The translations under genes were made by a program, and so were the position numbers. Source: Oscillospiraceae bacterium (GTDB lineage Bacteria > Bacillota > Clostridia > Oscillospirales > Oscillospiraceae). Taken from it: a DNA stretch of 47,275 nt. The notes beneath the pieces are model-generated. The model had not been told where the DNA came from. It did not search any database and saw nothing but the letters and a program-made list of their open reading frames with translations. Below are positions 1 through 8,795 of the stretch, piece by piece (position 1 is the first letter of the stretch; each line of letters opens with the position of its first letter). The stretch lies in contig CADAUZ010000022.1 in the NCBI GenBank assembly GCA_902791215.1, positions 1 through 47,275 on the forward strand, in the 5' to 3' direction.

Positions 1-104
1 GGAAGACAGTACCCCATCTTAGCGGATGGCTCTTCTTTATTCAATTCATTTGCTCGATGCCTTTACCGGCATCCCACAGAAAAAGTGATTGACCCAATAA
101 ACAT

Positions 105-143
105 AGAAAAATCTCAGAGCCGTTGTGACTCTGAGATTTTTCT
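105..143 (-). terminator. Intrinsic terminator of lon
   Basis: A perfect 15-bp inverted repeat (105-119 pairs with 129-143, 9-nt loop) lies two bases beyond the lon stop codon. On the minus strand the right arm ends in a run of T, as in a Rho-independent terminator. Bases 1-104 to its left show no gene I can support. Confidence 0.85.
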
Positions 144-144
144 A

Positions 145-2445
<2,301 letters not shown>

Positions 2446-2468
2446 ATTCGTACCTCCTATTGGCAATT

Positions 2469-2495
2469 CTGGCACTCTTTTCGTGCGAGTGCTAA
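2469..2495 (-). promoter_or_regulatory. CIRCE-like operator (HrcA site) in the lon leader
   Basis: On the minus strand the site reads TTAGCACTC, nine bases, GAGTGCCAG. The established CIRCE consensus is TTAGCACTC-N9-GAGTGCTAA, so 16 of 18 arm positions match with the exact 9-nt spacer. It lies between the lon promoter and the lon ribosome site, as in the dnaK and groE operons of Bacillus. Confidence 0.8.
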
Positions 2496-2537
2496 GTCCT
2501 GGGTAAAAAATTTTTCCTCGCTTTGAGGAAGATTGAG

Positions 2538-2594
2538 CTTTACAAATGTAAAGATTCTGGTATAATCATAGTACAGGACTTTACACTTGTCAAG
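2538..2594 (+). promoter_or_regulatory. tetR promoter with two candidate TetR operators
   Basis: The plus-strand promoter is TTTACA (2539-2544), 16 bp, TATAAT (2561-2566). Two 16-bp palindromes of the form CTTTACA-NN-TGTAAAG lie at 2538-2553 (perfect arms) and 2579-2594 (one mismatch). The first covers the tetR -35 box and the second covers the lon -35 box. TetR-family proteins commonly bind palindromes of this size beside their own gene; assignment to this regulator is inference. Confidence 0.65.
2565..2593 (-). promoter_or_regulatory. lon promoter (TTGACA-17-TATGAT)
   Basis: On the minus strand TTGACA (2593-2588) and TATGAT (2570-2565) are separated by 17 bp, a near-consensus sigma-A promoter. 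It overlaps the divergent promoter of the TetR gene; the two -10 boxes share two bases. Confidence 0.85.
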
Positions 2595-2620
2595 GTCATT
2601 CAAAATAAGTTTACAAAAGG

Positions 2621-2778
2621 GAGCCTCTAAAAACGCATGTCTGGTGATGCGTCGAGAGATTTTGTTCCAGATTGAAGTGCAAAAAACGCAGGAATCCTTT
2701 GTGGATTTCAAGTTTTTTGCGCGAAAAGCTGGGGCAAAAGCTCCGGCGCAGCGCCGGGCAGGAGTTTTTTGAGGTGAC
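2621..2778. repeat. Structured palindromic intergenic element, copy 1
   Basis: The ends form an imperfect inverted repeat (2624-2639 against 2759-2774). The core is a hairpin: 9-bp outer stem (2679-2687 with 2712-2720) and inner stem AATCC/GGATT around a TTTGT loop. The 26-nt core 2687-2712 matches 22 of 26 bases of a second copy at 10565-10590. No protein is encoded. It forms most of the leader between the tetR promoter and the tetR gene. Confidence 0.7.
2741..2770 (+). terminator. Terminator-like hairpin upstream of tetR
   Basis: CTCC and GGAG flank GGCGC/GCGCC, followed by six T. It forms the right part of the structured element and lies 11 nt before the tetR ribosome site, so it could attenuate tetR transcription. 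Function is inferred from structure only. Confidence 0.45.
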
Positions 2779-2798
2779 CAAAAGGGGGTGAACTGCCT

Positions 2799-3326
2799 GT
2801 GTACTGCGGCTGCAACGAGAAAGCGCTTAGCTCCCAGCGGGCCATCGCCTGCGCGCTGCTGGAGCTGATGGAGCGCTCCCCCTACGCCGACATCAGCATC
2901 AGCGCCCTGTGCCGGGCGGCGGGGATCTCCCGCCCCACGTTCTACAGTCTCTTCGGCTCGAAGGACGATGTGGTGTCCTACATCCTGCGCGAGAGCCACT
3001 GCTACGCGCCGGAGCCGGAGGCGAGCTCGTGCCTTCAAAGCTTCTGCCTGAGCTACAGCCGCTATATCACCCGCCAGCGGCACTTTCTGACCCTGCTGGT
3101 GAATAACGGGGTGGGGCACCTTTTATATCAGAGCATCTTCGATTCGCTGATGGACTGCGGCTGCTTTCTGCAGACGGCGGACGCACTGTCCCGCCGCTGC
3201 GCCGCAAACTTCACCGCCGGGGCGCTCACCGGCGTTGCGCAGGACTACGTCAAAAGAGAAGCCTGCACGGACGAGGAGCTGTGCAGGCTTCTGGAAAGCT
3301 TATTCAGCGGGGCGATGTTCGGGTAA
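2799..3326 (+). CDS. TetR/AcrR-family transcriptional regulator
   Basis: A 175-residue DNA-binding regulator. The N-terminal helix-turn-helix is clear (residues about 12-55, with ISALCRAAGISRPTFYSLF, then a lysine-aspartate turn as in TetR proteins). The C-terminal ligand domain has no recognisable ligand signature. It starts at GTG 2799, 8 nt after AAAGGGGG; a GTG at 2788 is out of frame. It is divergent from lon and probably binds the palindromes in the shared promoter region, so lon may be a target as well as the regulator itself. It ends one base before a convergent gene. Confidence 0.85.
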   Translation: MYCGCNEKALSSQRAIACALLELMERSPYADISISALCRAAGISRPTFYSLFGSKDDVVSYILRESHCYAPEPEASSCLQSFCLSYSRYITRQRHFLTLLVNNGVGHLLYQSIFDSLMDCGCFLQTADALSRRCAANFTAGALTGVAQDYVKREACTDEELCRLLESLFSGAMFG

Positions 3327-3764
3327 TTATTTCGCCGCTTTTTTCAAACACTTGAGTACATCGTCCTGCACCGGCAGGCGGGCATGACGGGGCCAGGTTC
3401 GTTCGTAGTCCTTCATCAGCGCGGCGGCGTCCTCCCGACTCAGGCCGGGGATCAGCTCCCGTGAAAGGCCCTGTACCGCCACCAGCATCCAATAGGCGCT
3501 CTTGGGCTCGGGGTTTTCCTTTGCCGCGCGCAGCAGCTTTTCCAGCACCGGACGCAAAGCTGCGCTGTCCGGCTTCTCCGACGCGAAATCCGACAGCAGC
3601 GCCGCCATATCCTGCGCGAAGCGGTCATGCAGCGGATCATCCGACGGGCCGAATTTGAGGCCGAAGAGCTCACTGGGTTTGCGGTTTCGCTCCTGCCGGT
3701 CGGCGGCTTCCTGATAGTCCTCCAAAATCCGATCCATCCGGGCGAGGGTAAATTCAAGATTCAT
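3327..3764 (-). CDS. Hypothetical protein, 145 aa, mostly helical
   Basis: Not recognised. The product is charged, predicted helical and soluble, with no signal peptide, membrane segment or cysteine motif apart from one Cys near the end. The start is set by CAGGAG 6 nt before ATG 3764. It sits between the terminator of the dehydratase-family operon and the convergent tetR gene. The terminator at 3783-3814 separates it from the operon upstream, so it is probably a separate unit. Codon use is like its neighbours. Confidence 0.7.
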   Translation of the reverse strand: MNLEFTLARMDRILEDYQEAADRQERNRKPSELFGLKFGPSDDPLHDRFAQDMAALLSDFASEKPDSAALRPVLEKLLRAAKENPEPKSAYWMLVAVQGLSRELIPGLSREDAAALMKDYERTWPRHARLPVQDDVLKCLKKAAK

Positions 3765-3782
3765 ATATTGCTCCTGTTAACA

Positions 3783-3814
3783 AAATGTACGGCGAATTTT
3801 TTCGCCGTACATTT
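3783..3814 (-). terminator. Terminator of the CooC/dehydratase-family operon
   Basis: A 14-bp stem (3783-3796 with 3801-3814) and a TTTT loop, with T-rich ends on both strands. It lies just beyond the stop of the last operon gene at 3821. It precedes the 3764 gene by about 20 bases. Confidence 0.85.
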
Positions 3815-3820
3815 TTTGTA

Positions 3821-4555
3821 TCAATGCTTGTGGTCGGTGCCCTTGTCGCCGACGCCGAAGTGCAGTTCCTTCATGCCCTCCACCTCATCGCAGATGTCCT
3901 TGAGCGCGCACACGGAGCAGTCCGTGGGCAGGCCCTCGAAGATGTGGGTGAGGGTGCCGGTCACGTCGGCGGACTTCTTGGCCAGCGCCTTGAGAGCGCT
4001 GTAGTCGGCGGCGGGATCGGTGAGGAAGATGACGGTGGCGCTGATGACGTTCGGGTCCTGCTTGTAGGCCTGGATGTAGTTCATGCCGAGGGCCTTGAAG
4101 CTGATGCCCTTTTTGACGGCCTCCTTGCTGACGCGCACCTGTTCGCGGTAGCTCTCCGGGGAGATGCGGACCATGTAGCCCTGGGGGTAGACATGGTACT
4201 TGGCAAACTCGATGTCGCGCAGCGTGCGGTAGACGGCCTCGTCGTCATCGTCCAGAACGCCGATGCGCAGGATGACGATGCGGGCAAAGTCGCAGTCGGA
4301 CTTGATGTCCTTAAGGTCTTTGCCGCAGAGGATGACCTGATCCTTGCCGCCCAGCTCCTCGTTGGAGGTAAAGAGCACGTAGTTTGCCGAGCCCTTGCCG
4401 GAGGCGCCGAGCTCGTAGGCCGCGTACTTCTGCAGCACCAGCTCGCTGGAGCTGTTGGAGGGCCACACGGCCTTGGGGTCATAGTCCCAGACCTGGGCGG
4501 GGAGCTTGTCCGTGAGTTCCCGGGTCTCTTTGATCAGGGAATTGTAGAGATCCAT
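3821..4555 (-). CDS. Unknown protein with C-terminal Cys motif, last gene of the operon
   Basis: A 244-residue soluble protein that I cannot place with certainty. Visible features are a long alpha/beta body without membrane segments and a C-terminal CSVC-x5-C motif (Cys 213, 216, 222), followed by a short His-containing tail. The three Cys could bind a metal or Fe-S cluster. Its operon has a CooC-like ATPase and low-potential dehydratase-family subunits. A relation to CO dehydrogenase/acetyl-CoA synthase accessory subunits is possible but not shown by the sequence. It starts at ATG 4555, three bases after the stop of the small membrane protein and without a strong ribosome site, which suggests translational coupling. 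Confidence 0.8.
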   Translation of the reverse strand: MDLYNSLIKETRELTDKLPAQVWDYDPKAVWPSNSSSELVLQKYAAYELGASGKGSANYVLFTSNEELGGKDQVILCGKDLKDIKSDCDFARIVILRIGVLDDDDEAVYRTLRDIEFAKYHVYPQGYMVRISPESYREQVRVSKEAVKKGISFKALGMNYIQAYKQDPNVISATVIFLTDPAADYSALKALAKKSADVTGTLTHIFEGLPTDCSVCALKDICDEVEGMKELHFGVGDKGTDHKH

Positions 4556-4558
4556 AGC

Positions 4559-4762
4559 TTAGAATACCTGGTCGACCTTCTTCTCGTCGAAGATTAGGTT
4601 CACCTGCTTGTAAGCCCAGCCCAGCAGCTTCTGGTCGAGGTTCCAGAAGTAGACGACGAACAGCGCCGCAACAATGCCCACGACGACGAGCACGGTCCTC
4701 TTGACCCATTTGCCGATGAGGATGAGCACGAATTTTTTAATCAGTTCAATGAGAAAACGCAT
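4559..4762 (-). CDS. Small single-pass membrane protein, 67 aa
   Basis: The product has one hydrophobic segment (about residues 23-41, rich in Val, Ile and Leu) preceded by Lys/Arg residues, and an acidic, aromatic C-terminal tail of about 25 residues. This is the pattern of a short membrane anchor with a cytosolic or periplasm-side tail. The family is not recognised. Start ATG 4762 has AAAGGAG upstream. It lies between the activator gene and the Cys-motif protein in one operon, so it may anchor part of the redox complex to the membrane; that is inference. Confidence 0.75.
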   Translation of the reverse strand: MRFLIELIKKFVLILIGKWVKRTVLVVVGIVAALFVVYFWNLDQKLLGWAYKQVNLIFDEKKVDQVF

Positions 4763-4801
4763 CTTTCGTGTATGCTCCTTTCCTTAACTGCCTGGCTTTG
4801 A

Positions 4802-5608
4802 TTACTTCTTGGCCATGCCCTTCTGGCGGGCATATTCGGCAGCGCCGAGGGCACCCATGAGCTGGGGGTCGGTCTTGAGGTTGACGACCTTGAGCTTCAG
4901 GACGTGCTCGATGGCTTCCTTCAGACCGTCGTTCTTGGCGCAGCCGCCGGTCAGGGTGATGGAGTCGGTGGCACCGGCCTTCTTGGCCATGACGAAGCAG
5001 CGCTTGGCAACGGCCATCTCAATGCCCGCGGCGATCTCATCGGTCGCCTTGCCCTCGCCGACGAGCGTGATGACCTCGGACTCGGCGAAAACGGTGCACT
5101 GGGCGGTGATGGGGATGACGTTCTTCGCGGTGAGGGAGAGCTTACTAAACTCGGGCAGGGTCAGCTCGAAGGAGCGGGCCATGGCCTCGAAGAAGCGGCC
5201 GGTACCGGCGGCGCACTTGTCGTTCATGGCGAAGTTCTTGACGGTGCCGTCGGTGTCGATGCTGATGCCCTTGACGTCCTGGCCGCCGATGTCGATGATG
5301 GCCTTGACGGTGGGGTCGGTCACATGCACGCCCATGGCGTGGCAGGAGATCTCGGAGATGTTCTCGTCGGCAAAGGGCACCTTGTTGCGGCCGTAGCCGG
5401 TACCGATGAGGTAGGAGAGCTCCTTGCTGTCCTTGAGACCTGCCTTCTCGCACACCTCGGCCATGGCCGCGATGGCGGACTGCTCGGAATTGATCTTGCT
5501 GCGAATGGTGGTGTCGGCAATCATCTTGCCGTTCTCGTCCAGAATGACTGCCTTGGTGTAGGTGGAACCTACGTCACATATAGGCTCCCTCTCTGAGGGA
5601 GCTGTCAC
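4802..5608 (-). CDS. 2-hydroxyacyl-CoA dehydratase activator-type ATPase
   Basis: Member of the HgdC/BcrA/BadF ATPase family, which uses ATP to send one low-potential electron to a dehydratase or reductase partner. Visible are the ASKHA phosphate loop DVGSTYTK (residues 12-19), DIGGQDVK (106-113), Cys 132 in KCAAGTG and Cys 171 in QCTVF. In the family these Cys bridge the [4Fe-4S] cluster across a homodimer. At 268 residues it is near full length. The first ten residues are unusual: they are encoded by the end of a palindromic repeat, and the usual start and ribosome site are missing. An in-frame TGA lies at 5617-5615, so translation must begin at GTG 5608 or CTG 5611 without a clear Shine-Dalgarno sequence. 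Confidence 0.88.
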   Translation of the reverse strand: MTAPSEREPICDVGSTYTKAVILDENGKMIADTTIRSKINSEQSAIAAMAEVCEKAGLKDSKELSYLIGTGYGRNKVPFADENISEISCHAMGVHVTDPTVKAIIDIGGQDVKGISIDTDGTVKNFAMNDKCAAGTGRFFEAMARSFELTLPEFSKLSLTAKNVIPITAQCTVFAESEVITLVGEGKATDEIAAGIEMAVAKRCFVMAKKAGATDSITLTGGCAKNDGLKEAIEHVLKLKVVNLKTDPQLMGALGAAEYARQKGMAKK

Positions 5609-5690
5609 CAGTGCTCACACTTACTACAAGTTCTTGGCGACGAAGGAGTCTTAGAACTTGTGTATGCTGCGCAGGTGACTGAGGGAGTCC
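5583..5690. repeat. Palindromic repeat A, between the dehydratase-family and activator genes
   Basis: The left end is a hairpin GGCTCCCTC-tct-GAGGGAGC (5583-5602). The right end carries GGTGACTGAGGGAG, the complement-like partner of the left end. Inside is a second stem, ACAAGTTCT (5626-5634) with AGAACTTGT (5653-5661). Elements of this look are common in clostridial genomes (recollection, not checked). Its left end is read as the N-terminus of the activator gene. Confidence 0.7.
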
Positions 5691-5717
5691 CCCGTCCTGT
5701 ACATTGTTCGTAAACCG

Positions 5718-5782
5718 GGAGAACCCCTTCCACCGCTGAAGCGGTCCCCCTCCCCCAATCGCCGCAAGCGGCTGGGGGAGGC
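5718..5782. repeat. Palindromic repeat B, adjacent to repeat A
   Basis: Three nested stems: ACCGCT/AGCGGT (5732-5745), CTCCCCCA/TGGGGGAG (5750-5757 with 5773-5780) and GCCGC/GCGGC inside it (5761-5772). It fills the space up to the stop codon of the 598-residue subunit. No coding sense. It could stabilise or partly terminate the operon transcript. Confidence 0.6.
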
Positions 5783-5792
5783 AAGAATTGAC

Positions 5793-7589
5793 TCACATAC
5801 AAACCTCGTCCTCGAACTCGACCAGGGACGGGTCGACGGGCTCGGCCTTCATGACGGTGCGCATGTACTCGTTGACCTTGTCGCGCATGGTGCGCCTCGA
5901 GACGGTACGCGGGTCCATCAGGTCGTGCTCGATCCAGATCAGGTCATAGCCGCGGGCGCGGCCCTGTTCGTCCAGAATGCCCTGAACGGTCGCCATGTTC
6001 TTGCAGGCCACGTTCTGGTACATGATGACGAGCTTGGCGTTCCATGCCTCGCACTGGGCCCAGCATTCGTCGACGACGTTCTGGTAGCCGCCGTTGGTGT
6101 GACGGCGCATGACCATACGCTCGTACAGACGGGCCAGGTCGCGGAGAGCCTCTTCCTTGTCCTCGGTCTCGAGGTGCTTGGTGAAGTTCAGAGACTCCAT
6201 CTCGACCAGCACGTCGATGCCCCAGCAGTTTGCAAGCCAGTTGGAGAAGTTCGCGTAGTAGTGGGCCGGGCAGGACCAGACGATGGCGCGGTGCTTCATC
6301 TTGCGCTCGGGCCATGCGGTCTCACCGTTCTCGTAGGCCTTCATGAGCATGGCGTCGACCTTCTTCATGGAGGGGAGAACGCGCGGGTCGATGCCGCCGT
6401 CCATCTCGTAGTTCCACTTGCGGAACAGCTCATAGCTCGGGCCGATGAGCTGCGGGCGGGAGGACTTGTTGATCTCCCACTTGTTCAGCTCCAGGTCGGT
6501 CTCCTGGTTGAAGCGCTTCATGCACTCAAAGTAATGCTCCCAGGACCACTTGGCGCCGGTGCGCTCCTCGATCCACTTGATGCAGGCCTTGATATCCTCG
6601 GCGCCCATCTGCACGGTCTCCTCATCCAGGTAGCGGACGGGGAAGCAGAGGTGGAACACGGGGATATTCGGGAAGCGGCGGGAGAAGTAGGAGGAGGCCA
6701 TGGTGGAGCCGTCGCACGGCATGGAGCTGGAGATGAAGCCGGAGCCCATGTCGGGCAGGGCGTTGATGACCAGCGCGCCGCACTCGGAGGACGGGACGGG
6801 GCAGGTATCGGCGGGCAGGCCGTAGGACTCGACCGCGTCGATGTAGGGGATGCACACGAGCTGGTCGATCTCACTGACCAGGAACATGGGCAGCAGCTGG
6901 TGCGGGATGCCGCAGAGGTCCGGGAAGCCCGCCATGATCTGGCCCATGGTCATCTCGTCGAAGGTGACCATCATGCGGTTGAGCTCGTCGCTGTTGCCGT
7001 TCTTGCGGTCGGCCTTGTTGAGGAGGACCAGGTTCTCGGCGACGTAGCGGAAGATCTGATAGGTAAGCTCATGGCTCATGCGCAGATTGGAGCCGCGCAG
7101 GCCGAGGATGTTCTTGTCCATGAAGCCGTGGCAGCAGAAGTAGGAGATCATCCAGCGGTACCACAGCGCGCCGTTGAGGGCGGGGATCAGGTCCTTGGAG
7201 AAGGTGCCGAGCAGCATGACCCAGAGCTTGCCCCACTCATAGAAGTCGTAGGCGGTGTCCTTCACGCCGCGCCACTCACGGCGGACGGTAGCCATCGCGC
7301 CCTTGCGGTAGAGGCGGCCGAGGCTTCTCTCGCCGTTTACCACGCGGTCCCACTTCTCGTTGTTGTCGAGGGCCATGAAGTCCGCATACTCGCCCTTGAC
7401 ACGCTCGAAGTCGGCCTTGCAGTCGTTGACGCGGTCGGCGCCGAACTTTTTCCAGTCGGTGGCCTTGAGAAGCTTCCAGGCGATGCCGAGGAACTCGGCT
7501 GCGTTCTCGCCCTGCTTCTTCCAGTTCATATTGTCTTTGGCTTTCCAGAACTTGGGGTTCGGGTAGACCATCTTTTCCATTTTAGCCAT
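5793..7589 (-). CDS. 2-hydroxyacyl-CoA dehydratase/benzoyl-CoA reductase-family large subunit
   Basis: A 598-residue protein related to the HgdA/BcrB side of the family, which holds a [4Fe-4S] cluster and receives electrons from an activator ATPase. It is longer than usual (about 400-480) because of an N-terminal region of roughly 130 residues rich in Trp and Lys. The rest has many Cys, including CC at about residue 150, CP/SEC near 270 and SCPAHYY near 450, but cluster ligands cannot be fixed by eye. Start ATG 7589 is chosen over ATG 7625: AAGGAGG lies 9 nt upstream, and it overlaps the preceding stop by 8 bases. Substrate unknown: no CoA-transferase or acyl-CoA dehydrogenase gene is nearby. 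Confidence 0.85.
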   Translation of the reverse strand: MAKMEKMVYPNPKFWKAKDNMNWKKQGENAAEFLGIAWKLLKATDWKKFGADRVNDCKADFERVKGEYADFMALDNNEKWDRVVNGERSLGRLYRKGAMATVRREWRGVKDTAYDFYEWGKLWVMLLGTFSKDLIPALNGALWYRWMISYFCCHGFMDKNILGLRGSNLRMSHELTYQIFRYVAENLVLLNKADRKNGNSDELNRMMVTFDEMTMGQIMAGFPDLCGIPHQLLPMFLVSEIDQLVCIPYIDAVESYGLPADTCPVPSSECGALVINALPDMGSGFISSSMPCDGSTMASSYFSRRFPNIPVFHLCFPVRYLDEETVQMGAEDIKACIKWIEERTGAKWSWEHYFECMKRFNQETDLELNKWEINKSSRPQLIGPSYELFRKWNYEMDGGIDPRVLPSMKKVDAMLMKAYENGETAWPERKMKHRAIVWSCPAHYYANFSNWLANCWGIDVLVEMESLNFTKHLETEDKEEALRDLARLYERMVMRRHTNGGYQNVVDECWAQCEAWNAKLVIMYQNVACKNMATVQGILDEQGRARGYDLIWIEHDLMDPRTVSRRTMRDKVNEYMRTVMKAEPVDPSLVEFEDEVCM

Positions 7590-8781
7590 TCTTCTCTGCC
7601 TCCTTGTGGATACGTTTGATCTCAAGCGACTCTACGAAGGCCTGAACACGGGTGCGCAGCTGACCGGAGTTGCCGTTATTGTACAGACGGTCGATGGACA
7701 GGACGGGCCAGCCGTATTCGTCGTGCATGATGTGGGAGACGAGGGCGCGCTCGAAGCCCCAGTAATCGCAGTACTTCATCTGCTCGTAGATGATGCCCTC
7801 GGCCTTATACTCCTTGGCGAGGCGGTCGGCCGTCTCGCGGCGCTGCAGAACCTTCTCGTCGGCGATGTAGCGGGCGCACTCGGAGTGCTGCATGACGTGC
7901 AGGCAGATCTGCGGCAGGGCGGGCTTGTCGTCTGCAAGCTCGATGATCTCGCGGCCCGGGGTGGAGCCGAAGCAGTAGCGGTCGGACACGACCAGCGCGC
8001 CGCAGCCTTCGATGAGCTTGGTGAGGTTGGGGTCGTCGATCTCGGAGCCGACGATGGCGACTCTCGCGCGGAAGGCGGGCTTTTTGTCGGGCTTGCGGGT
8101 CTTGAGCTCCTCCAGCGTTTCACGCAGGTAAGGCAGGATGAGCTTCTTGGGACACGTGAAGGAGACGAGGTTGAGGACATGGTACTCGTAGCCGGTGACG
8201 ACAGGATTGTCGGCCTTGCGCATCTGGCCGATCTCGGTGAGGATGGCGCAGACCTCGTTGTGCTCCTTGACGGCGGCGCGGATGGCCTCGTCGGAGGTGT
8301 CGACGCCGAAGCGCCTGTTCAGCTCGTCCAGGACGTGGACCTCCATCTGGCGGACATAGGAGTCGAGGGTGTAGTCGGTCACCTTGAAGGGAATGTCGCA
8401 GTGGGAGACGAAGAAGTTGGGCTTGTCATTGACCTGGAGGATCTCAAAGTGCTCCATGGCGCGGTTCATCATCGAGCAGGCGTCCACGCCGATCATGGCG
8501 TCGAGGAACTGGTAGCCGCCTTCAATGCCGCGCTCCACGAGTGCGCGTGCGTACTCACAGGTGTAGTTGGACATGTAGTAGGTGGCGATGTCGATGGAGC
8601 CGGTGTTGGGTGCGCGCAGACGTACCGAGAAGCAGTTGCCGAGGTTGAGCAGGACTTCGGGCATGTGGTAGCAGGTATAGCCGAGGGCGATGCCGCCCTC
8701 CTTCTGAGCCTGTCTAACCAGCTCGTTGTCGGCGTTCTCAAGCAGTTTTTCAAAGAAAATCAGATGCTTAAGATCTTTCAA
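7582..8781 (-). CDS. 2-hydroxyacyl-CoA dehydratase-family subunit (HgdB/BcrC-like)
   Basis: A 399-residue subunit of normal family length. Three Cys in family positions are visible: Cys 37 in TCYHMPE, Cys 75 in TCEYAR and Cys 338 in KYCDYWGFE, matching the pattern that ligates a [4Fe-4S] (or double-cubane) cluster in HgdB, FldC and related proteins. It starts with TTG 8781, 6 nt after an AGAGGTG site. It lies 15 bases after the CooC-like gene and overlaps the large-subunit start, so the subunits are translationally coupled. The family includes dehydratases, aryl-CoA reductases and the acetylene-reducing double-cubane protein; the sequence does not tell which activity this has. Confidence 0.88.
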   Translation of the reverse strand: MKDLKHLIFFEKLLENADNELVRQAQKEGGIALGYTCYHMPEVLLNLGNCFSVRLRAPNTGSIDIATYYMSNYTCEYARALVERGIEGGYQFLDAMIGVDACSMMNRAMEHFEILQVNDKPNFFVSHCDIPFKVTDYTLDSYVRQMEVHVLDELNRRFGVDTSDEAIRAAVKEHNEVCAILTEIGQMRKADNPVVTGYEYHVLNLVSFTCPKKLILPYLRETLEELKTRKPDKKPAFRARVAIVGSEIDDPNLTKLIEGCGALVVSDRYCFGSTPGREIIELADDKPALPQICLHVMQHSECARYIADEKVLQRRETADRLAKEYKAEGIIYEQMKYCDYWGFERALVSHIMHDEYGWPVLSIDRLYNNGNSGQLRTRVQAFVESLEIKRIHKEAEKNG

Positions 8782-8795
8782 ATGTTACACCTCTT

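Noticed and set aside
2457-3119. Minus-strand frame of 220 codons over the lon-tetR intergenic region
   Set aside because: It crosses both promoters, the CIRCE site and the tetR gene; composition does not look like a protein.
5605-5802. Minus-strand frame of 65 codons over repeats A and B
   Set aside because: It consists of palindromic repeat sequence and has no ribosome site.
5925-7619. Plus-strand frame of 564 codons opposite the dehydratase-family large subunit
   Set aside because: A shadow frame of a GC-rich gene; Val/Gly/His/Asp-rich without any domain.
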